DNA of 64,000 bases from Mesostigma viride (taxonomy: Eukaryota; Streptophyta; Mesostigmatophyceae; Mesostigmatales; Mesostigmataceae), in assembly GCA_009746045.1 (NCBI GenBank), contig RPFO01000027.1:4487608-4551607 (forward strand), given 5' to 3'. The notes under the pieces were generated by a model, which saw only the letters and a list, made by a program, of their open reading frames with translations, was not told the origin of the DNA and did no database searches. The position numbers and the translations under genes were made by a program. Shown one piece after another: positions 8,460 to 20,639 of the stretch; the stretch's first letter is position 1, and each line of letters begins with the position of its first letter.

Positions 8460-10198
8460 CCATGCCCACGCCTGCTGCCCGGCTCATAAACTTGCCTCAT
8501 TCAGCCATGGAGCAGCCCCGGCTGGGCTTGGGCACATTCCAAAACCTTGTGCTTGCCGCGACCGCCGGCTGAACACAGTTCTCTTCGCTGGCAGAATTCT
8601 CCCGCCAGCTCGGCCGCATAGCCAACAGGTATAGCAGCTCCGCCTTCCCCGCCACCTCCGCCTTTGGCAGACTCAACACATCCGCGCACAGTTGTTTGTA
8701 TTTATTCTGCCTCCCATACACTACCCTCATTTAGTTGTCTGTAGTGTTGTATCAGCACCTTCTTGCACCTGGCCTGTCGCAACGCCACCTACGCGGCGAT
8801 TGCGCCAGGTGCAGTGCTTCTTGACCCTTGCAAGGGCCTCCTTCCTCCCCTTAGAGCACGCCCCTCTAGGGATAGGAAAAGGTTCTGCCCCCCGCTCCCC
8901 CCCCCAGCCAATTCAGCCAACACACCACCTTGCATTGCGGTACGTACTCGCGGTGGCGGCGCATGGCATGCTGTCGCCGGTGTGCCGATGTCACCCTGCC
9001 CCACGCGGTGTAAATTGGAATAAGTGGGTATGGCAGCGGGACAAGGGAGCGGTCCCGCTGTTTTTTTTTCCTTCTTGTTGGGGCTTGTTGAGCTTGTCAA
9101 AGAGGATCGCAGTTTTGGGGGCTGCCTTGACAGCTGGGGTGGCTGACAACTGGTGCAGCCTCCTCCCCCAGTGGCAGGAGGTGGCTTGCCACCTTCCACC
9201 CCCGGGCCATCCTCGCCCCTCCACCTACAGCAAGGCCGCCACCACCCTCATTAGGTACTCCATGCCCACAAGCTCCCCGGCTGCTGAGCCCGGCTCCTTG
9301 AGAAGGATGTTTATGGCCAACGCAATGTTCATGACAATCTTCCTGTTGTCCATGTTCCGCCAAGTTCCAGGCCTGATTGTCATGACCCACGACCGGATTC
9401 CCATCCATTGTCACTGGCGTCCTCAAACACTACCAGCAGCAGCCGCTCCGAAATCCGGTATTTCACGCTCTTGGCTCGGCTTTGCAGCGCCACCCCTTTC
9501 GAGGCCTTGAAGTGGCTTCCCGCCCCCTCCAGTCCTCCCAGTGGTGCCTTCAAACCTTGCATGAATTTCTCGGCTGCAACATCCCCCGAGCCTCGTCCTC
9601 CTCGTCGTCCTGATTTTCGGCTTCAGGAGGTGCCCCAACGAATGTCGCTAACCTCGCCCTCGTATCATTTCCGACAGCCCCCCACCTACCGAGTTTTCGG
9701 TCGTGCCTTTCGGATTGGCAATTTTTCGTTGCGCAGGTGTCGTTGGTGGCAGAGCCTCCTCCTCCGCCATGTCCGCCATGGCCAGCAGTTTTGCCACCAA
9801 TGCTTCGTTTGGGTCACGTGCATCTAACACGTCTGCAACATCAATGTGATCGGCCAGCAACTACCCGACACTCAGCTGGCTCGAGCTCCATGAGCTGTTG
9901 TCCGTTACCCAGTCCTCGGTACCAAAGACCTGCTCGACTGTGCCCACGGCCTCTACGGGGCTGGTGCACTTGGCAAGCAGAGTGGCGAGCTGCTTCTTTT
10001 TGGCACTGAAGTCGACTGGCGGGTGACTGGCGGCAGCAGCCCGTGGTGTGGGCGCCCCGTCCTCCTCGCGCGCTGCCTGCCTTGCTGTGGCCTTGCGCCC
10101 CTTCGGCATTGCTGCTCGGGGCCGAAAATGGCTCGGACAGCGTAGGTTCGTCAAACCAGAGGGTTGTTTCCCCTGGCTTGCTGTCGCCGCCCTCGTGA
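8460..10198 (-). pseudogene. PAT/DIRS-like element, gag-like region, decayed
   Basis: Minus-strand remnants match the gag-like gene of the copy at 32,561: RQAAREEDGAPTPRAAAAS, KKKQLATLLAKCTSPVEAVG, DVADVLDARDPNEALVAKL. They continue through KYRISER to LLAMRPSW near 8,630, which matches 18,130 in the plus-strand copy. Several frame changes and stops separate the pieces. The remnant is cut at 8,455 by the foldback. Its product would be the RNA-binding or particle protein of the element; no zinc knuckle was seen. Confidence 0.65.
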
Positions 10199-10637
10199 AA
10201 AGAAAAGAGGCCGACGTTAGCTAGGCGGGTTCGCTTGCGTCTTTTTTGTGTGTCAAGCGGCCTTGGTCCGGACGGAATATTTTCGCCACGCAAATTTTGT
10301 GGCTGAACAAATGACACATATTGCCGTAATAATTGCCGGCGGTTTACGTTAGTCTGCCAGGGCTATTAGGTCACATACTGCGTGAGAGAAAAATTCTAGA
10401 TAGAGTAAATCACTGCGTCAATAACAAAGATCCTAGCTAGACAGTGGCAGGTCTAGATCTCAACCTAGCTCCTGCCACCTGGCCAGAATATCCTGGCCAA
10501 ACCATGTGCCACTGCGGATCAGGCCGCACCGGCCCCAACAGGTATGTCACGTGAACCGTATAACCTAGCTACAGCGGCTACCCTTCCATCTCACGATCAA
10601 GAAACTATGTTCAGAGAACCACGAGCATCATGGATTT
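10199..10637 (-). repeat. A-type terminal repeat of the same element
   Basis: Minus-strand reading starts CTCGTGGTTCTCTGAAC and ends GGCCTCTTTTCTTT, as in the A repeats near 16,325, 32,044, 46,999 and 50,683. It lies upstream of the gag-like remnant, so it is the left (A1) repeat. Confidence 0.7.
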
Positions 10638-10742
10638 TGCACTTAGTGAGCTCGCTGACCGTTTCTTTTCATGCTCACTTGCTTGCCACCAACACCTGTT
10701 TGGGCCTCCCATTTCTAAAACCTTTTGTCGGCTCAACTGGGG

Positions 10743-10890
10743 TCGCCGCCACCACCACCCTCATCGCCAACCATTGCAATTACTGCTAAACCATCTTTAC
10801 GATCACTAACGTGATCAACATTGCCACCGGCGCCACCAGGGTCACCTGCACCGCCACCACGGGCACCTGCACCGCCACCACTGCCACCAG
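10743..10890 (+). pseudogene. Proline-rich (HRGP-like) exon with one stop
   Basis: One frame reads SPPPPPSSP and later TLPPAPPGSPAPPP followed by RAPAPPPLPP, directly before a GTATGT donor at 10,891. Such Ser/Pro linkers are typical of algal and plant wall glycoproteins. A TGA at 10,812 breaks the frame, so this is a dead exon or two exons with an unseen splice. Confidence 0.4.
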
Positions 10891-11489
10891 GTATGTACTA
10901 GCTGACAAACAATTTATCAGGGAAGGCTTTTGTTATGTAGGATGGTTCGCTCTCTCGCAGCAATCCTGTGCTATGATCACTTGGCTTGAGGGGACTGGAT
11001 GGGGTCATTTGTCTTCAACCAAACTCATGGGTCCCATTTCAAGCCGATAAATCGGCTGCAAAATGCTAAATTTGTATACCACCCCACAACCACCCTTCCA
11101 GCATCCAAGAGCTGTCCTTGGCGGCCAATCATTTCCACGAGTTGCCCTTTGGCATGAGCTATCATAACCTATCGTCATATGTATGCAGGGTAGGGCATAG
11201 AAAACTACTGTCAAAGTCAGGGGGGTGGTTCATTTTTGGTGCTGCGTGTACATTTGGAATGATGGAATTCTACCTGAACATACACACCTACCACTTCAGG
11301 GATGGTGAACAGTGACTTGATAAACAGATTGAGCCATTCAGGTCCTCATTCGGTTGGGTATACCTGTACTGTAGTTGCACCCCTTACAGCTTTCAGGGTT
11401 GTTTGTGCTGCAAAGCAATCAAGGTGATAGGTGTGGTCACACTACGTCATAATGCGGCCACCAACCGCAGCACCCCCGTGTAAGTGGTG
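10891..11489. other. Intergenic or intronic, nothing recognised
   Basis: No conserved frame or repeat that I can support. Confidence 0.4.
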
Positions 11490-12479
11490 CCCTGTCCATG
11501 CAAAAAGTCAACACTTTATGGACACCCATTGCATGGCATGCATTCTGGAAATCACCATCAAACTAATGAGGTGAAGCCTGTTGCAACTTATTCAAGCAAG
11601 GACACTACAGGCTAGAGCTGTCATTGCTTACCGTATGGTGGCCAGCTCACTTGGTGGCACATGCTGACAGTGGCACATTTCACTCGCCCATAAATACTTG
11701 GCAGTGGTATGTGTTAAGCAGTTCAAAGCTCACTACAATGCAAAATGGACGAAGGAAAATGATAACAAATATATAGAGATACTTGAACCCAGACTACTAC
11801 TGCCTTTATAAAACAGCACCATTACGCCAATAAAATGATGGTGCCTGGGTGAAGCATCTCAGAGGAGTGCTTTAGGAAGGGGCCAGGCAATGGATGACGA
11901 AACGCATGCATATTGAAAAATGACGGTGCCACAGGCGCTAGAGCAATAAAGGAACGGTATTTTAGCTTAATTACCTGGCAGATATGTCGTTACCTTGCCC
12001 CAGGCGGTGGTGCAAAAAACAAAGGAGTCTTTCAACTCGTCAGAAAGCAGCAAAGCCGGAAAGGCATTGCTGTCAAAGTCTGCATTGATTCCCCTGATCG
12101 CAGCTTTTTCCAGCCAGAACGAATTGCTGAGACATACCGAACGGCATTTCCACAAACCAAAAGTTCGGCTGTATAGTCTTTTGGATGTGCAAGATCTATT
12201 TCCTAAGTTTCAGGTCAGCAAGTTCGACTGCTAATGTGAATGCCATGCATGGGCGCAAGCACCCATGGCTAGGCAGGCTAGCTCGTAGGGCCCTAATGCA
12301 CATTTGACGTAGAAATGTACCCTTACCCCTTGTACATAGTTAAACCGCACAGAAGGCCTGTGTACGTTTGTCAAAAGTATGCCATATCTGATATCAGGCC
12401 AAAGAGCAAATAATAACCTTTCGATCCTCTCAGCTAAACTCTTTGAGATTCTCAATAATGCTCGCGTAACTTGTTGCCC
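11490..12479. repeat. Dispersed repeat R1, copy 2
   Basis: Direct copy of 1-1,290 with the same order of landmarks; see that entry. Identity is patchy, so the copies are old. It runs straight into repeat X. Confidence 0.6.
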
Positions 12480-13070
12480 CGGGCAACCGCCGATCCATCG
12501 GCTTGAACCCCTAAACCAACCTCATGCAGATGTTTTACCACGAGTACAAGTCATGGTCGGAAATCGGCATAAATTTGTGGCGGAACTTCATATCAAGCGG
12601 GAAGGTTTATAGTCACTTTTTTGTCAGCACCGAAATCTAGATCCGTACTGCGCGTAGCACTCTTGTCTGACCGTACTGGACAAGCTGACCAGGGTGAACA
12701 CCCTGCTCAAAGTCAAGGGGGTATTTTTGGGTACCCTGGTATGTATATAGCTGTCAGTATGGTAAAAAACCTATATAATATAGTTTTATTTAGCGCTACC
12801 TGACAAGTCCCTGGGGCAAGTTGTACTGCTGGGATGCCACCCTAGCTAGCAGATGTGCCTACCAATCCCAGGGTCAGCTGATGGAAATGAGGGGTCCATC
12901 ACGCGTTACAAGGGGTGTCATATCAAACACTAGCCATAGCCCCCTGGGGCCAGGGGGAGCTATTTATTAAGCAGAGGGACCTCGTACTGGGACCACCCAT
13001 GTAGCCCTTCCTGTGCGCATGCTTGGTTCCTAGTATGGGCTAGAAATAATTATTAGGCTTGATGGGGTAT
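12480..13070 (+). repeat. Dispersed repeat X, copy 1
   Basis: It shares CACGAGTACAAGTCATG-like sequence, GTAGCACTCTTG, CCAGGGTGAACACCCTG, CCCTGGGGCA and GTACTGGGACCACCCA with 39,660-40,570 (same strand) and 20,640-21,175 (inverted). No gene. The CAGGGTGNNNACCCTG inner palindrome is a family hallmark; short pieces also occur at 24,480 and 31,288. Confidence 0.65.
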
Positions 13071-13169
13071 CTTGTGGCGAATGGACCATTTTGCAAATCC
13101 CATTAGTCTCCTCCCAATCCTTGCATGCAGTTGGACGAGCAGATCTGTGAGGGCCGATGATCCGTGTGG

Positions 13170-13584
13170 TGTCAGCCGAGACAATGGTGATCAAGGTCTC
13201 CATGCTCGCTGATGGCAAGGTCAAACTCAGCCCCGAGAAGGTGATGGCGCAAGTTATGGCAGTAGTAGACCACGGCAAGAAGCTCTTGTAGGTGCACCGG
13301 GTAGTTGCGCCCGGCAGGGATCAGTCGGAGAGATATACTCAACCGGCTGTAGACCCTGACCCTGGTCCTGTGAAAGGACGCTGCCAATTGCAACCTCGAT
13401 CGCATCCGTGGCCAGTGACCATGAAGGGCTTCGACGGGTCTGAGATATGGAGCATGGGCGCCGTGGTCAGGCAATGCTTAAGGGCCCCTAGAGTAAAGCC
13501 GATGACTATGGAGGTCTCTTTCCAGCTCCCACCCACCCACCCTCGCTGCTGCAGGGGAAAGTTCAAGGTTGTACTATGGGACAA
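13170..13584 (-). pseudogene. Ty3/gypsy-like RNase H fragment
   Basis: Minus-strand pieces read ALKHCLTTAPMLHISDPSKP (start of RNase H in gypsy elements, followed by FMVTG), then, in another frame, AGRNYPVHLQELLAVVYYC and LRHHLLGAEFDLAI. These match the conserved order of gypsy RNase H. The frame changes near 13,390 and 13,340 and the rest of pol is absent, so it is a fossil fragment. Confidence 0.75.
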
Positions 13585-13929
13585 GCTCTGGGCCCCGGCA
13601 TGGTGACAGCGCCAACTTGCTGATGATTTTCACATGATGAGTTTGATAATGTGGCTAAGGCTCCACCATAAAGCCACACGATTATTGTAATCAAATTGCT
13701 CCTAATGGTACAATTTGGTATCCCAATGGCCCACAGCTGACAATCCATATGTCTGTGTTATTACACCTTATATAGAGCTAGCGCACATTGTGTAATCAAT
13801 TTGATGTTTTGTGGTGATGCATGCAAAGCACAGCAAGGCCAGATGGATTGGTGAGCTACGCTCATTTTCACAATGCCCAACCTGCTGAGCTGAGAATGCA
13901 ACGCTGTATCCTTACACCTATATAAAGCA
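13585..13929. repeat. Terminal-repeat-like family Y, copy
   Basis: It shares the CCCACCCACCCACC tract just upstream (13,528), GGGCCCCGGCATGGTG, GGCTNNNGCTCCACNATAAAGCC and the TTGATGTTTTGTGGTGATGC end with 19,425-20,115, 56,870-57,060 and 14,880. It is probably an LTR or terminal repeat. Confidence 0.5.
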
Positions 13930-14460
13930 AACTTGGTGACCGTTTGTCACATAAGTCAAGTGAATCATAGCTGCAAAATTCTGCGAATCGTGGCTCAAAT
14001 ATTCGCCATTCGGGCGTACTCAAGAGATCAACGGACGAATCCCAGATACAGTACGCAGGAAGCGCCAAGCGAGCGAAGCGAACGGTCGCTTCAGCGGCCT
14101 CCTCTCCGGAACGCAGCGAAGGAGCACGTTACTACTAGGAGAAAGGGACGGAAGGAATTTTCAGGCGACGGGCGACGGACAAATGGGGAACTACCTCTAG
14201 AGAAACGGGTAATTTCGGCGAGGGGCGGAAGGAATTTCAGCGGCGACGGGCGGCGGGCCACTAGCCACGGGCAACTAGACACGGGCCATTTCAGCAAGGG
14301 ACAAAAGTAATTACGGGCGACGGGCCACTACTTCTTAAGCCCCGGGAAACTAGCCAGTAGCCATGGGCCACGGCAACTAGCCACTGGCAAAAGAATTCAG
14401 CAACGGAGGGACTAAAGGAATTTCAACGGGCCACAACTGGCACTAGCCACCGGGCCACGG
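13930..14460. repeat. Purine-rich low-complexity tract
   Basis: Irregular repeats of GGAAGGAATTT, CGACGGGC and ACTAGCCACGGGC fill 14,030-14,460. A frame stays open for about 125 codons only because of composition. I see no gene. Confidence 0.6.
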
Positions 14461-14967
14461 GAATTTAGATTCTGCACAGCCGGACTTGAATAGGATTCTC
14501 CAAATAGTGGAGTCCAAAATAGTTGGGGGCTCGGCCCCCGCCGGGTCTACTTGAAGTGCATAAAGAAAGCAAAAACAATGCAACTATTTTCTGGTGCTGG
14601 CAACCATACCCAAGCCACCCAGGTAGGGGCTGGTGGGCGGCCAAGGTGGTTGCCATAAAAGGTGGGCTTACATGTTAGGTTAGCAGGTTGTTTCGTTTGC
14701 CTCCCACCCACCCACCCTGGCAAAAGGGGGTAGAGCACGGGCACAGTGGCAGTATCCTGGCCCTGCAAATCCACAGAGCGTGCTGACCCTAGCATACACA
14801 GATGGCTGTGTTGCCATCTGGTAGACAAGCCTGTGTTATTCCACCGTATAGAGCTAGCTAGCACACATATTGCAATAAATTCGATGTTTTGTGGTGATGC
14901 ATGCAAACCAAAGCAAGGCCAGAAATGGATTCAGCTGATCTTTTGCCGACAACACCTCTCCTTGTGA
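14461..14967. repeat. Solo terminal region of a PAT/DIRS-like element
   Basis: It matches the 3' region at 35,780-36,000: TAGAGCANGNGCACAG, GTGCTNACCCTAGCAT, TGGTAGACAAGNCTGTGTT and TTGATGTTTTGTGGTNATGC. No coding part is attached. Confidence 0.55.
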
Positions 14968-15189
14968 CTTCAGTGTCCTATTCAGGATGTTCCTGCAAGA
15001 AGCATTTATACTGACCGCTGTTTGAGCCTTCCAGGGATGCGTTGTCAGAAAGAAGTGCTTAGACAAATCCCTGCTTGTCTGACCCCTTCCCAAACCTGGA
15101 TTTACCTGAATAAGGTGTTTATCTCTCAGAACATCGTAAATTTTATTCAGATCGGCTCACGGAACACCGCGCAATCTTGCTCTTTGACC

Positions 15190-16310
15190 CTGTTACTTCT
15201 CGTGCGCTTGGTCCGCAGCGCCTCCGCCGCCAAGACCGCCTCTTCCTCCTCCTTTCACCCGGTGTGTTCTAGCATCAGTCGCCATGTTTGCGCATGTGCA
15301 TGAGGGCATGCATCCTGATCTGTGTTCTGACATCGCTTCCCACTTTTGCACATGCCATGTAAGGAGAACCCGTGCCATGGGCTTGGTTCTTGCGTGGCTA
15401 ATTGATAGTTATTAGGCCATCATCTGAGGCACTTGTATTGTACAGTGTAATGTTCACAATGTTCTTACTTAACAATTAGATTGGTTGAGGGATTTTGTAA
15501 GACATGTTCGTAACAGGATCATTCGTAGCAGATGCAGGGGTTCAATGTAAGATTTTGGTTTGGAGAGAGGTGGTTACGCACAGAATGCCAAAATTGCAGG
15601 GTCGAGACACAGAATTCACAGAGCTATTGCCTGCTGGGAAGCATTGGTTAAAATAAAATTGGCTAGCGGTCTTGGCTCGTGCGTGCATGCCGCCCAGAAT
15701 GGCAGCCGCAGCGCAATCTTTAGACTACCTACAGAACAAGGCACCTCGTTCGCGGCGCGCGATTTAAGGTGGCAAGGTGCTTGGTTCTAGTACATAGGCC
15801 GGAGCAGCCATGTCATCTCCCTAGTCCTCTTCTGCAGGTATGGACAGACAGTCTTGTCAGCTAATGGTTCATGACGTGGATTAAAACTATGTCCCCCAAA
15901 GTTCATGCAGTCCAAGAAGCCTATGTGATGTTATCATCGCAGATCTGCCAAACGACTCCGCAGCCAGGTCTGAGTTATGCAATCGCTACTATGGATACAA
16001 CCAACCAGATCTCCCAAGCATCCAGCCACCGTGCCCTTGCCCTATCATGATTGGTACAGCAAGAATCTGACAAAGGTACAAGACAAGTTCAGACCAGCAT
16101 TAGCACGTGGCACATCCGCCTGCGACCTGCGCTGCCTGCGCAAGTTCGTTCAAGTATCAGTTATCCGTCAGGATCACCCACTGGATCTGGAAGCTCTCCT
16201 CCACCGGCAACAGTGTCAGCGCCACCGACATATCTTAATGGGACTACATAACTGTAACTTTAAACGTTTGAATCAACAGAATTGAGTTCATTGTAATGTA
16301 ATCTCTTTGT
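15190..16310 (+). pseudogene. Wall-protein gene segment, copy 1 (proline-rich exons)
   Basis: The segment is repeated at 58,120-59,260 and in part at 62,800-63,870. A likely exon between CGCAG at 15,215-15,219 and GTGTGT at 15,263 reads APPPPRPPLPPPF. A later piece ends DLPNDSAA with AG|GTCTGAG at about 15,966. Near 16,190-16,250 the frame reads SGSSPPPATVSAPPTYLNG. The pattern of short Pro-rich exons before phase-keeping donors suggests a secreted hydroxyproline-rich glycoprotein. Stops between pieces mean that I cannot build a full gene; it may be a relic. Confidence 0.4.
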
Positions 16311-16324
16311 TAGAGTAATGGAAA

Positions 16325-16760
16325 TCGTGGTCTCATATGTTCTCTGAACCTATGTATGTATTTCATAGTGAGATGGAGGGAAGCCGCTATAGCTAGGGTT
16401 TTACCGTGACAAACCTTTATTAGAGACCGGTGCGTCATGATCGGGATCCACGGTGGGCCAGCAGGTTTGGCCACTTATTTCCTGGCCAGGTGGCAAGAGC
16501 TACCTTGTGATACAACCTTGCCACTGCCTAGGCTTCTTTCTTAATGACATAGTGCTTGCTGCTCAGAGCCCCGGCAATCTCATGAGAGCCGCCGGTAAAT
16601 AGAACGGCGGTTTGCTTCTTTTGTTCAAAAGCAAAGATTGTGTGGCGAAAAAAATGCCGTTCAGGGCAAGGCTGCGTACCACGCAAAAAAAAAAGGAAAA
16701 AAAAAACTCACCTAGCTAAGGTCCGACTCTTTTTTTGGCGGCCACAGCAAGCCAGGGGAT
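16325..16760 (+). repeat. A1 terminal repeat of a PAT/DIRS-like element
   Basis: It starts TCGTGG after GGAAA, carries TTCTCTGAACC, and shares the GCCGGTAAATAGAACGGCGG-type hairpin part and the A-repeat end with the other A copies. Gag-like sequence follows. Confidence 0.65.
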
Positions 16761-16799
16761 ACGAACCTCTTGTGTGATTAAGCTGTGGTATCGGATCTA

Positions 16800-18362
16800 A
16801 TTTCTGGCCCTGAGCAGCAATGCCGAACTCCATAGGGGGAGGGCGCAAAGTAACCGTGCAGGCAGCGCATGAGGAGGACGGGATGCCCACACCGCAGGCT
16901 GCTACCGCCAGTCACGCGCCAGTGGCCTGGGGCGCCAAAAGCAGCAGCTCGCCACTCTGCTCACCAAGCGCACAAGGCCCGCAGAGGCAGTTGGTGCAGT
17001 CGAGCAGGTCTTTGGTACCGAGGATGGGTGACGGATGCCAGTTCATGGAGCTCAAGCCAGCTGATGTCTGTCGTGCAGCTGCTGGCCGATCATGTCGACG
17101 TAGACGATGTGAAGGCAAGTAACCCAAACGAAGCGTCCGTGGCAAAACTGCAAGCTGTGACAAATCTCGCGGTGGATGACGAGCAGGAGGCGCTGCCACC
17201 TGCACAATGAGAATGTAAAATGAACCCTGCGCAGCGAAAAATTGCCACTGCGAAGGATAACTGTGAGATTTCGGCAGTTCTGGGTGCTGTCAGACAGGAA
17301 CGAGTGCGAGGTTGGTGACATTCATGGGGGCACCTTCGGAAGCCGAAAATAAGGGCAACAAGGAGGACGATCGAGGGAGAGGATCGAGCACTTCAAGCAA
17401 GGTTTCAAGGCAACGTTGGGGGGGTGGAGAAAACCAGTTCAAGGCCTCCAAAGGGGTGGCACTGCTGACCCAAGCCAAGAGCGCGAAATATCGGATTTCG
17501 GAACGGGTGTTGCCGGGAGCGCTGGGGAGCGCCGACGACAAGGGGTATCCAGATGTGGGTCATGACAGTCAAGCCTGGAAATGGGCGGAACATAAACAAC
17601 AGGATAATTGTAATGAGCATTGCAGTTGCCACGACAGCTCTCCAAACTGCGATCCTCTTGGACAAGCTCAACAGGGCCCTACAAGTAGGAAAAATAGAAT
17701 CCCAGCGGGACCGCTTCCTGTTCCCGCTGCCGTACCCACTTAGGCCAACCTTAGGCCAACCTTACACCACGTGGGGCAGGGTGAGATTGGCATGCCGGCG
17801 ACAGTGTGCCACGCGCCGCCACCGTGAGTACGGCCTTCAGTGATAAGTGCACTTTTTCTGTGGACTGTCTGATGTTCCCCTTGGGTGGGCAATCAGTGGA
17901 TTTCTTACGTGTAAATTGCATTGGACAGCTTGGTTTTGGTATGATGCTCACACCATGAATCTGGGATATGCTTTCGAAGTGTTGGCTAGCCATGTAGAGC
18001 TACCTGCCTCTTTGCTGAGCGCACACGTTTAAGGCTGCCCGTGCCGAGGGAAGGAAAGGGCACATGCGGTGCCCAGCCACCACCTTGTACCTTGCTGGGG
18101 TACGGCCGAGGGATGCTGAGGTTTGGCTCACTGGCTATGCGGCCGAGTTGGCCGGACATTTATGCCAGCAAGGAAAACTGTGTCAAGCCAGCGGTCATGG
18201 CGAGTTCAAGGTATTGGGATGTGTCTAAGCCCAGCCTGGGCTGCTCCATGGCTAAATGGGGCAAGCTCGTTAGCAGGGCAGCAGGGGTGAGAGTGGTAAT
18301 ATTCCAGGAGAGGCGGGGCCCAAGTGGGTGGATGGCTGCTTTGGGGTGGCCAAGGGGGTAGG
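16800..18362 (+). pseudogene. PAT/DIRS-like gag-like gene, decayed
   Basis: Pieces in different frames match 32,561-33,160 and the minus copy at 8,460-10,198: EEDGMPTPQAATASHAPVA, DASSWSSSQLMSVVQLLADH, KASNPNEASVAKL, KYRISERVLPG, LAMRPSWPDIYASKENC. The order is kept but frame changes occur about every 200 bases. No RT or recombinase is recognisable after it. Confidence 0.65.
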
Positions 18363-19027
18363 TGAGCCACGGTTATCGTCAACAAGAAACTGGGCAACCT
18401 ACTGGGGGCGAATCCCCCCAAGACCCTGCTCCCCCACCTGGGCATACGAACGTCTACATCAAGGACTGATGCCACAGCGCCAAGAGTGACCTCGTGTCGT
18501 ACTACTACTCCATCAAGGTGCCGGAGTGGTGGTGGGACTACCAAGGACTTCCTAGTTTGTGGTCCACTAGTGTGGGCCTGCTGGGGGCAAGGCGGAGGGT
18601 GTGGCCTGTGCTAAAGATACTGGGGCATTCCCATGCGGCGGCGCTGGGGAAGGCCATCTATGAGATGGTGCGTTACGTGAGTCGTGGCCTGGATCCGTGG
18701 CAACAGGTAAACTACCTCTCAAGTGCAGGTGAGCTCACCTCGGTGCGCGACGAATGGGGCCAGCCACTGCGCCTGGTCATCGGTACAAGGCGGAGCCCAC
18801 AGGGGAGCTACAGATCGACCTGGAAAAGCCCCCTGCCCCCCTGTTGTCTACTATTACCATAGATGACTGAGTGGCCAGCAACGGGCATGCCTGCGAGGCG
18901 GTGAATAAGCTGCTCGCGCATGCTATTAGATTGGCTACCTAACTTGGCTTCCTAACAACCTTGTGCCTTCCAAGGAGAAGACTAAGATCGCCAGCCTGGG
19001 AGGGGACGAAGTAGAGGCCCTGGAGTT
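18363..19027 (+). other. Unrecognised open region inside the decayed element
   Basis: A frame of 122 residues ends at 18,862. It has no domain that I recognise and no second copy in the window. It probably belongs to the element interior. Confidence 0.35.
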
Positions 19028-19028
19028 A

Positions 19029-19089
19029 GGAAAATATTGCGCGGAAACCTTATGCCACCTGCGGCAAAGGTTCCGCCCAATATTTTACC
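19029..19089. repeat. Imperfect hairpin
   Basis: GGAAAATATTG plus GCGGAAACCTT (19,029-19,051) pairs with AAGGTTCCGC plus CAATATTTTACC (19,067-19,089) with single-base bulges. It sits at the start of the partial A2 repeat. Confidence 0.6.
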
Positions 19090-19402
19090 GGAGTCAACCA
19101 CTCGCGAAAAATGCCATCCAGGTCAAGGCCGCATGACACGCAAAAAAGAAAAAAAGAAAGAAAGAAAGAAAAAGAAAGAAAGGGAAAAAACAAACAAACA
19201 ATAAAAACAACATCCACCTAGCTGAGGTCGGCCTCTTTTCTTTTCCCGGCCCCCCTCCCTACGTGTTTCGGGGGTAAGTCTAGCCTTTGACAAGCAATAA
19301 GTGTTCCCATGAGCATCGGTGGCCGGGATGTGGCCTGCCTTTTGTATGCGCTCCACTCGTTGTTTTAATAAAGAGTCTGGTTACCCTGGAGTTCCACGGT
19401 TA
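19090..19402 (+). repeat. A2-B2 end of the decayed PAT/DIRS-like element
   Basis: The A repeat tail ends GGCCTCTTTTCTTTTCCC near 19,248, after an A/G-rich slippage tract at 19,140-19,205. The B part follows and ends GGAGTTCCACGGTTAATAGA plus A at 19,402, the same end as at 47,000 and 46,544. This fits the right end of a split-direct-repeat element that began at 16,325. Confidence 0.6.
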
Positions 19403-20130
19403 ATAGAAGGTCCATCGAAAGCAGCGTGGTGAAACGGCCTAACTTGACGATGACTAGTACAACCATTTTGATGGTGTGGTTAGGCTCACTATAAAGCTGC
19501 GCACTCATTGTATTTCTGGTACCTAGTAGGAAAGCAATCCTATGGACCTTAGCTTCAGCCATCTATTTTCATGAGCTATTTGCTCATTTTATAGTTATGT
19601 TGCGGCAGGCTTGAAGTGGGCCGATCTTGCGTAGCTCTACCGTACGTCACCTACGTACGACATGTCAGGTGCCTGTGGTACATAGGACTAGAGTATACAA
19701 GGAGACTGGCTTTGCGCCTGTACTAGTACCTACTGTCAACCGTGCCCATCCTTTTGCGGTACTCGTATTAGTGCCCAAGAGAGGGGTGCTGCGCCTTGAT
19801 GCCATGTGATCGACCTGTTACATGTGATCTGTATGCATGTGCACACGTACGAGTGGTGCGGTGAACGAATGGAGGCCTCTTTGCGGCTTTAACCCACCCA
19901 CCCGCGCTGCTTTGGGGGGACAAGCTTGTACCAGAGGGGCATGTCCTGGGCCCCAGCGTGGTGATGTGGGCTAACTTGACAGTGACTTGTACAATGATTT
20001 TGATGGTGTGTGTGGCTAGGCTCCACTATAAAGCCTGCACACACTCATTGTATTCAATTTGCTTCTGGTAGGAAGGCACTGCAGTGGACCTAGCTTCAGC
20101 CATCTATACAGCCATTTTTTTTTAAGTGCA
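19403..20130 (+). repeat. Two direct copies of family Y terminal repeat
   Basis: 19,425-19,570 and 19,955-20,115 share GTGGTG, CTAACTTGACNNTGACT, ATTTTGATGGTGTG, CACTATAAAGC and GGACCTAGCTTCAGCCATCT. CCCACCCACCC precedes the second copy. They could be the LTRs of a small element or two solo copies. No gene lies between. Confidence 0.5.
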
Positions 20131-20639
20131 TCAATTTGTTCGAACCCACCCACATTCACCCGCCCCTTCATGGTTCTTGGAGCTCCGTTTGACTCTCTCC
20201 CTGTCCCACTCTAAATCTCCTATCTGACTGCTATCCCGTAACCCGGCTCCTCAAGGATCCCTGGGCCTTGTAATGTACATGAGGCCCCTGGGGCCCACCA
20301 CCCGCCATTTGATCTGACGTGCCGGCTGCCTAGGGCGGCGAGTCAGGTGTCTGGCGCGCCCGTGCGCCCGTGCGCCGCCAAGGTTGACGCGTGCCCAAAC
20401 CCCCTTACTGAGAACACTTACCTTGGGCCATCATGTACACGCTTGCCCTGTTTGCAGGTTGACAACATGGGTTTTATTTGTTTAAAATGCTCACATATAG
20501 GCAGGATTATTGCAGTGGCCGTGGGTTAAAATCCGTAATGGTTAAACACCTAACAGCCTTAGGCTGGAGTCACAAGTTACACCATACGCCGCAAGAGCCC
20601 CCATCCAGCCTAACAGTTTTTCTAGGCCACACTAGAAAC
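20131..20639. other. Intergenic, nothing recognised
   Basis: No frame or repeat that I can support. Confidence 0.4.

Noticed and set aside
13172-13474. Intact gypsy pol
   Set aside because: Only RNase H blocks are present and they are in different frames.
14030-14310. Coding gene of 125 residues
   Set aside because: The frame is open because of repeated GACGGGC and GGAAGGAATTT motifs; no codon bias or domain.
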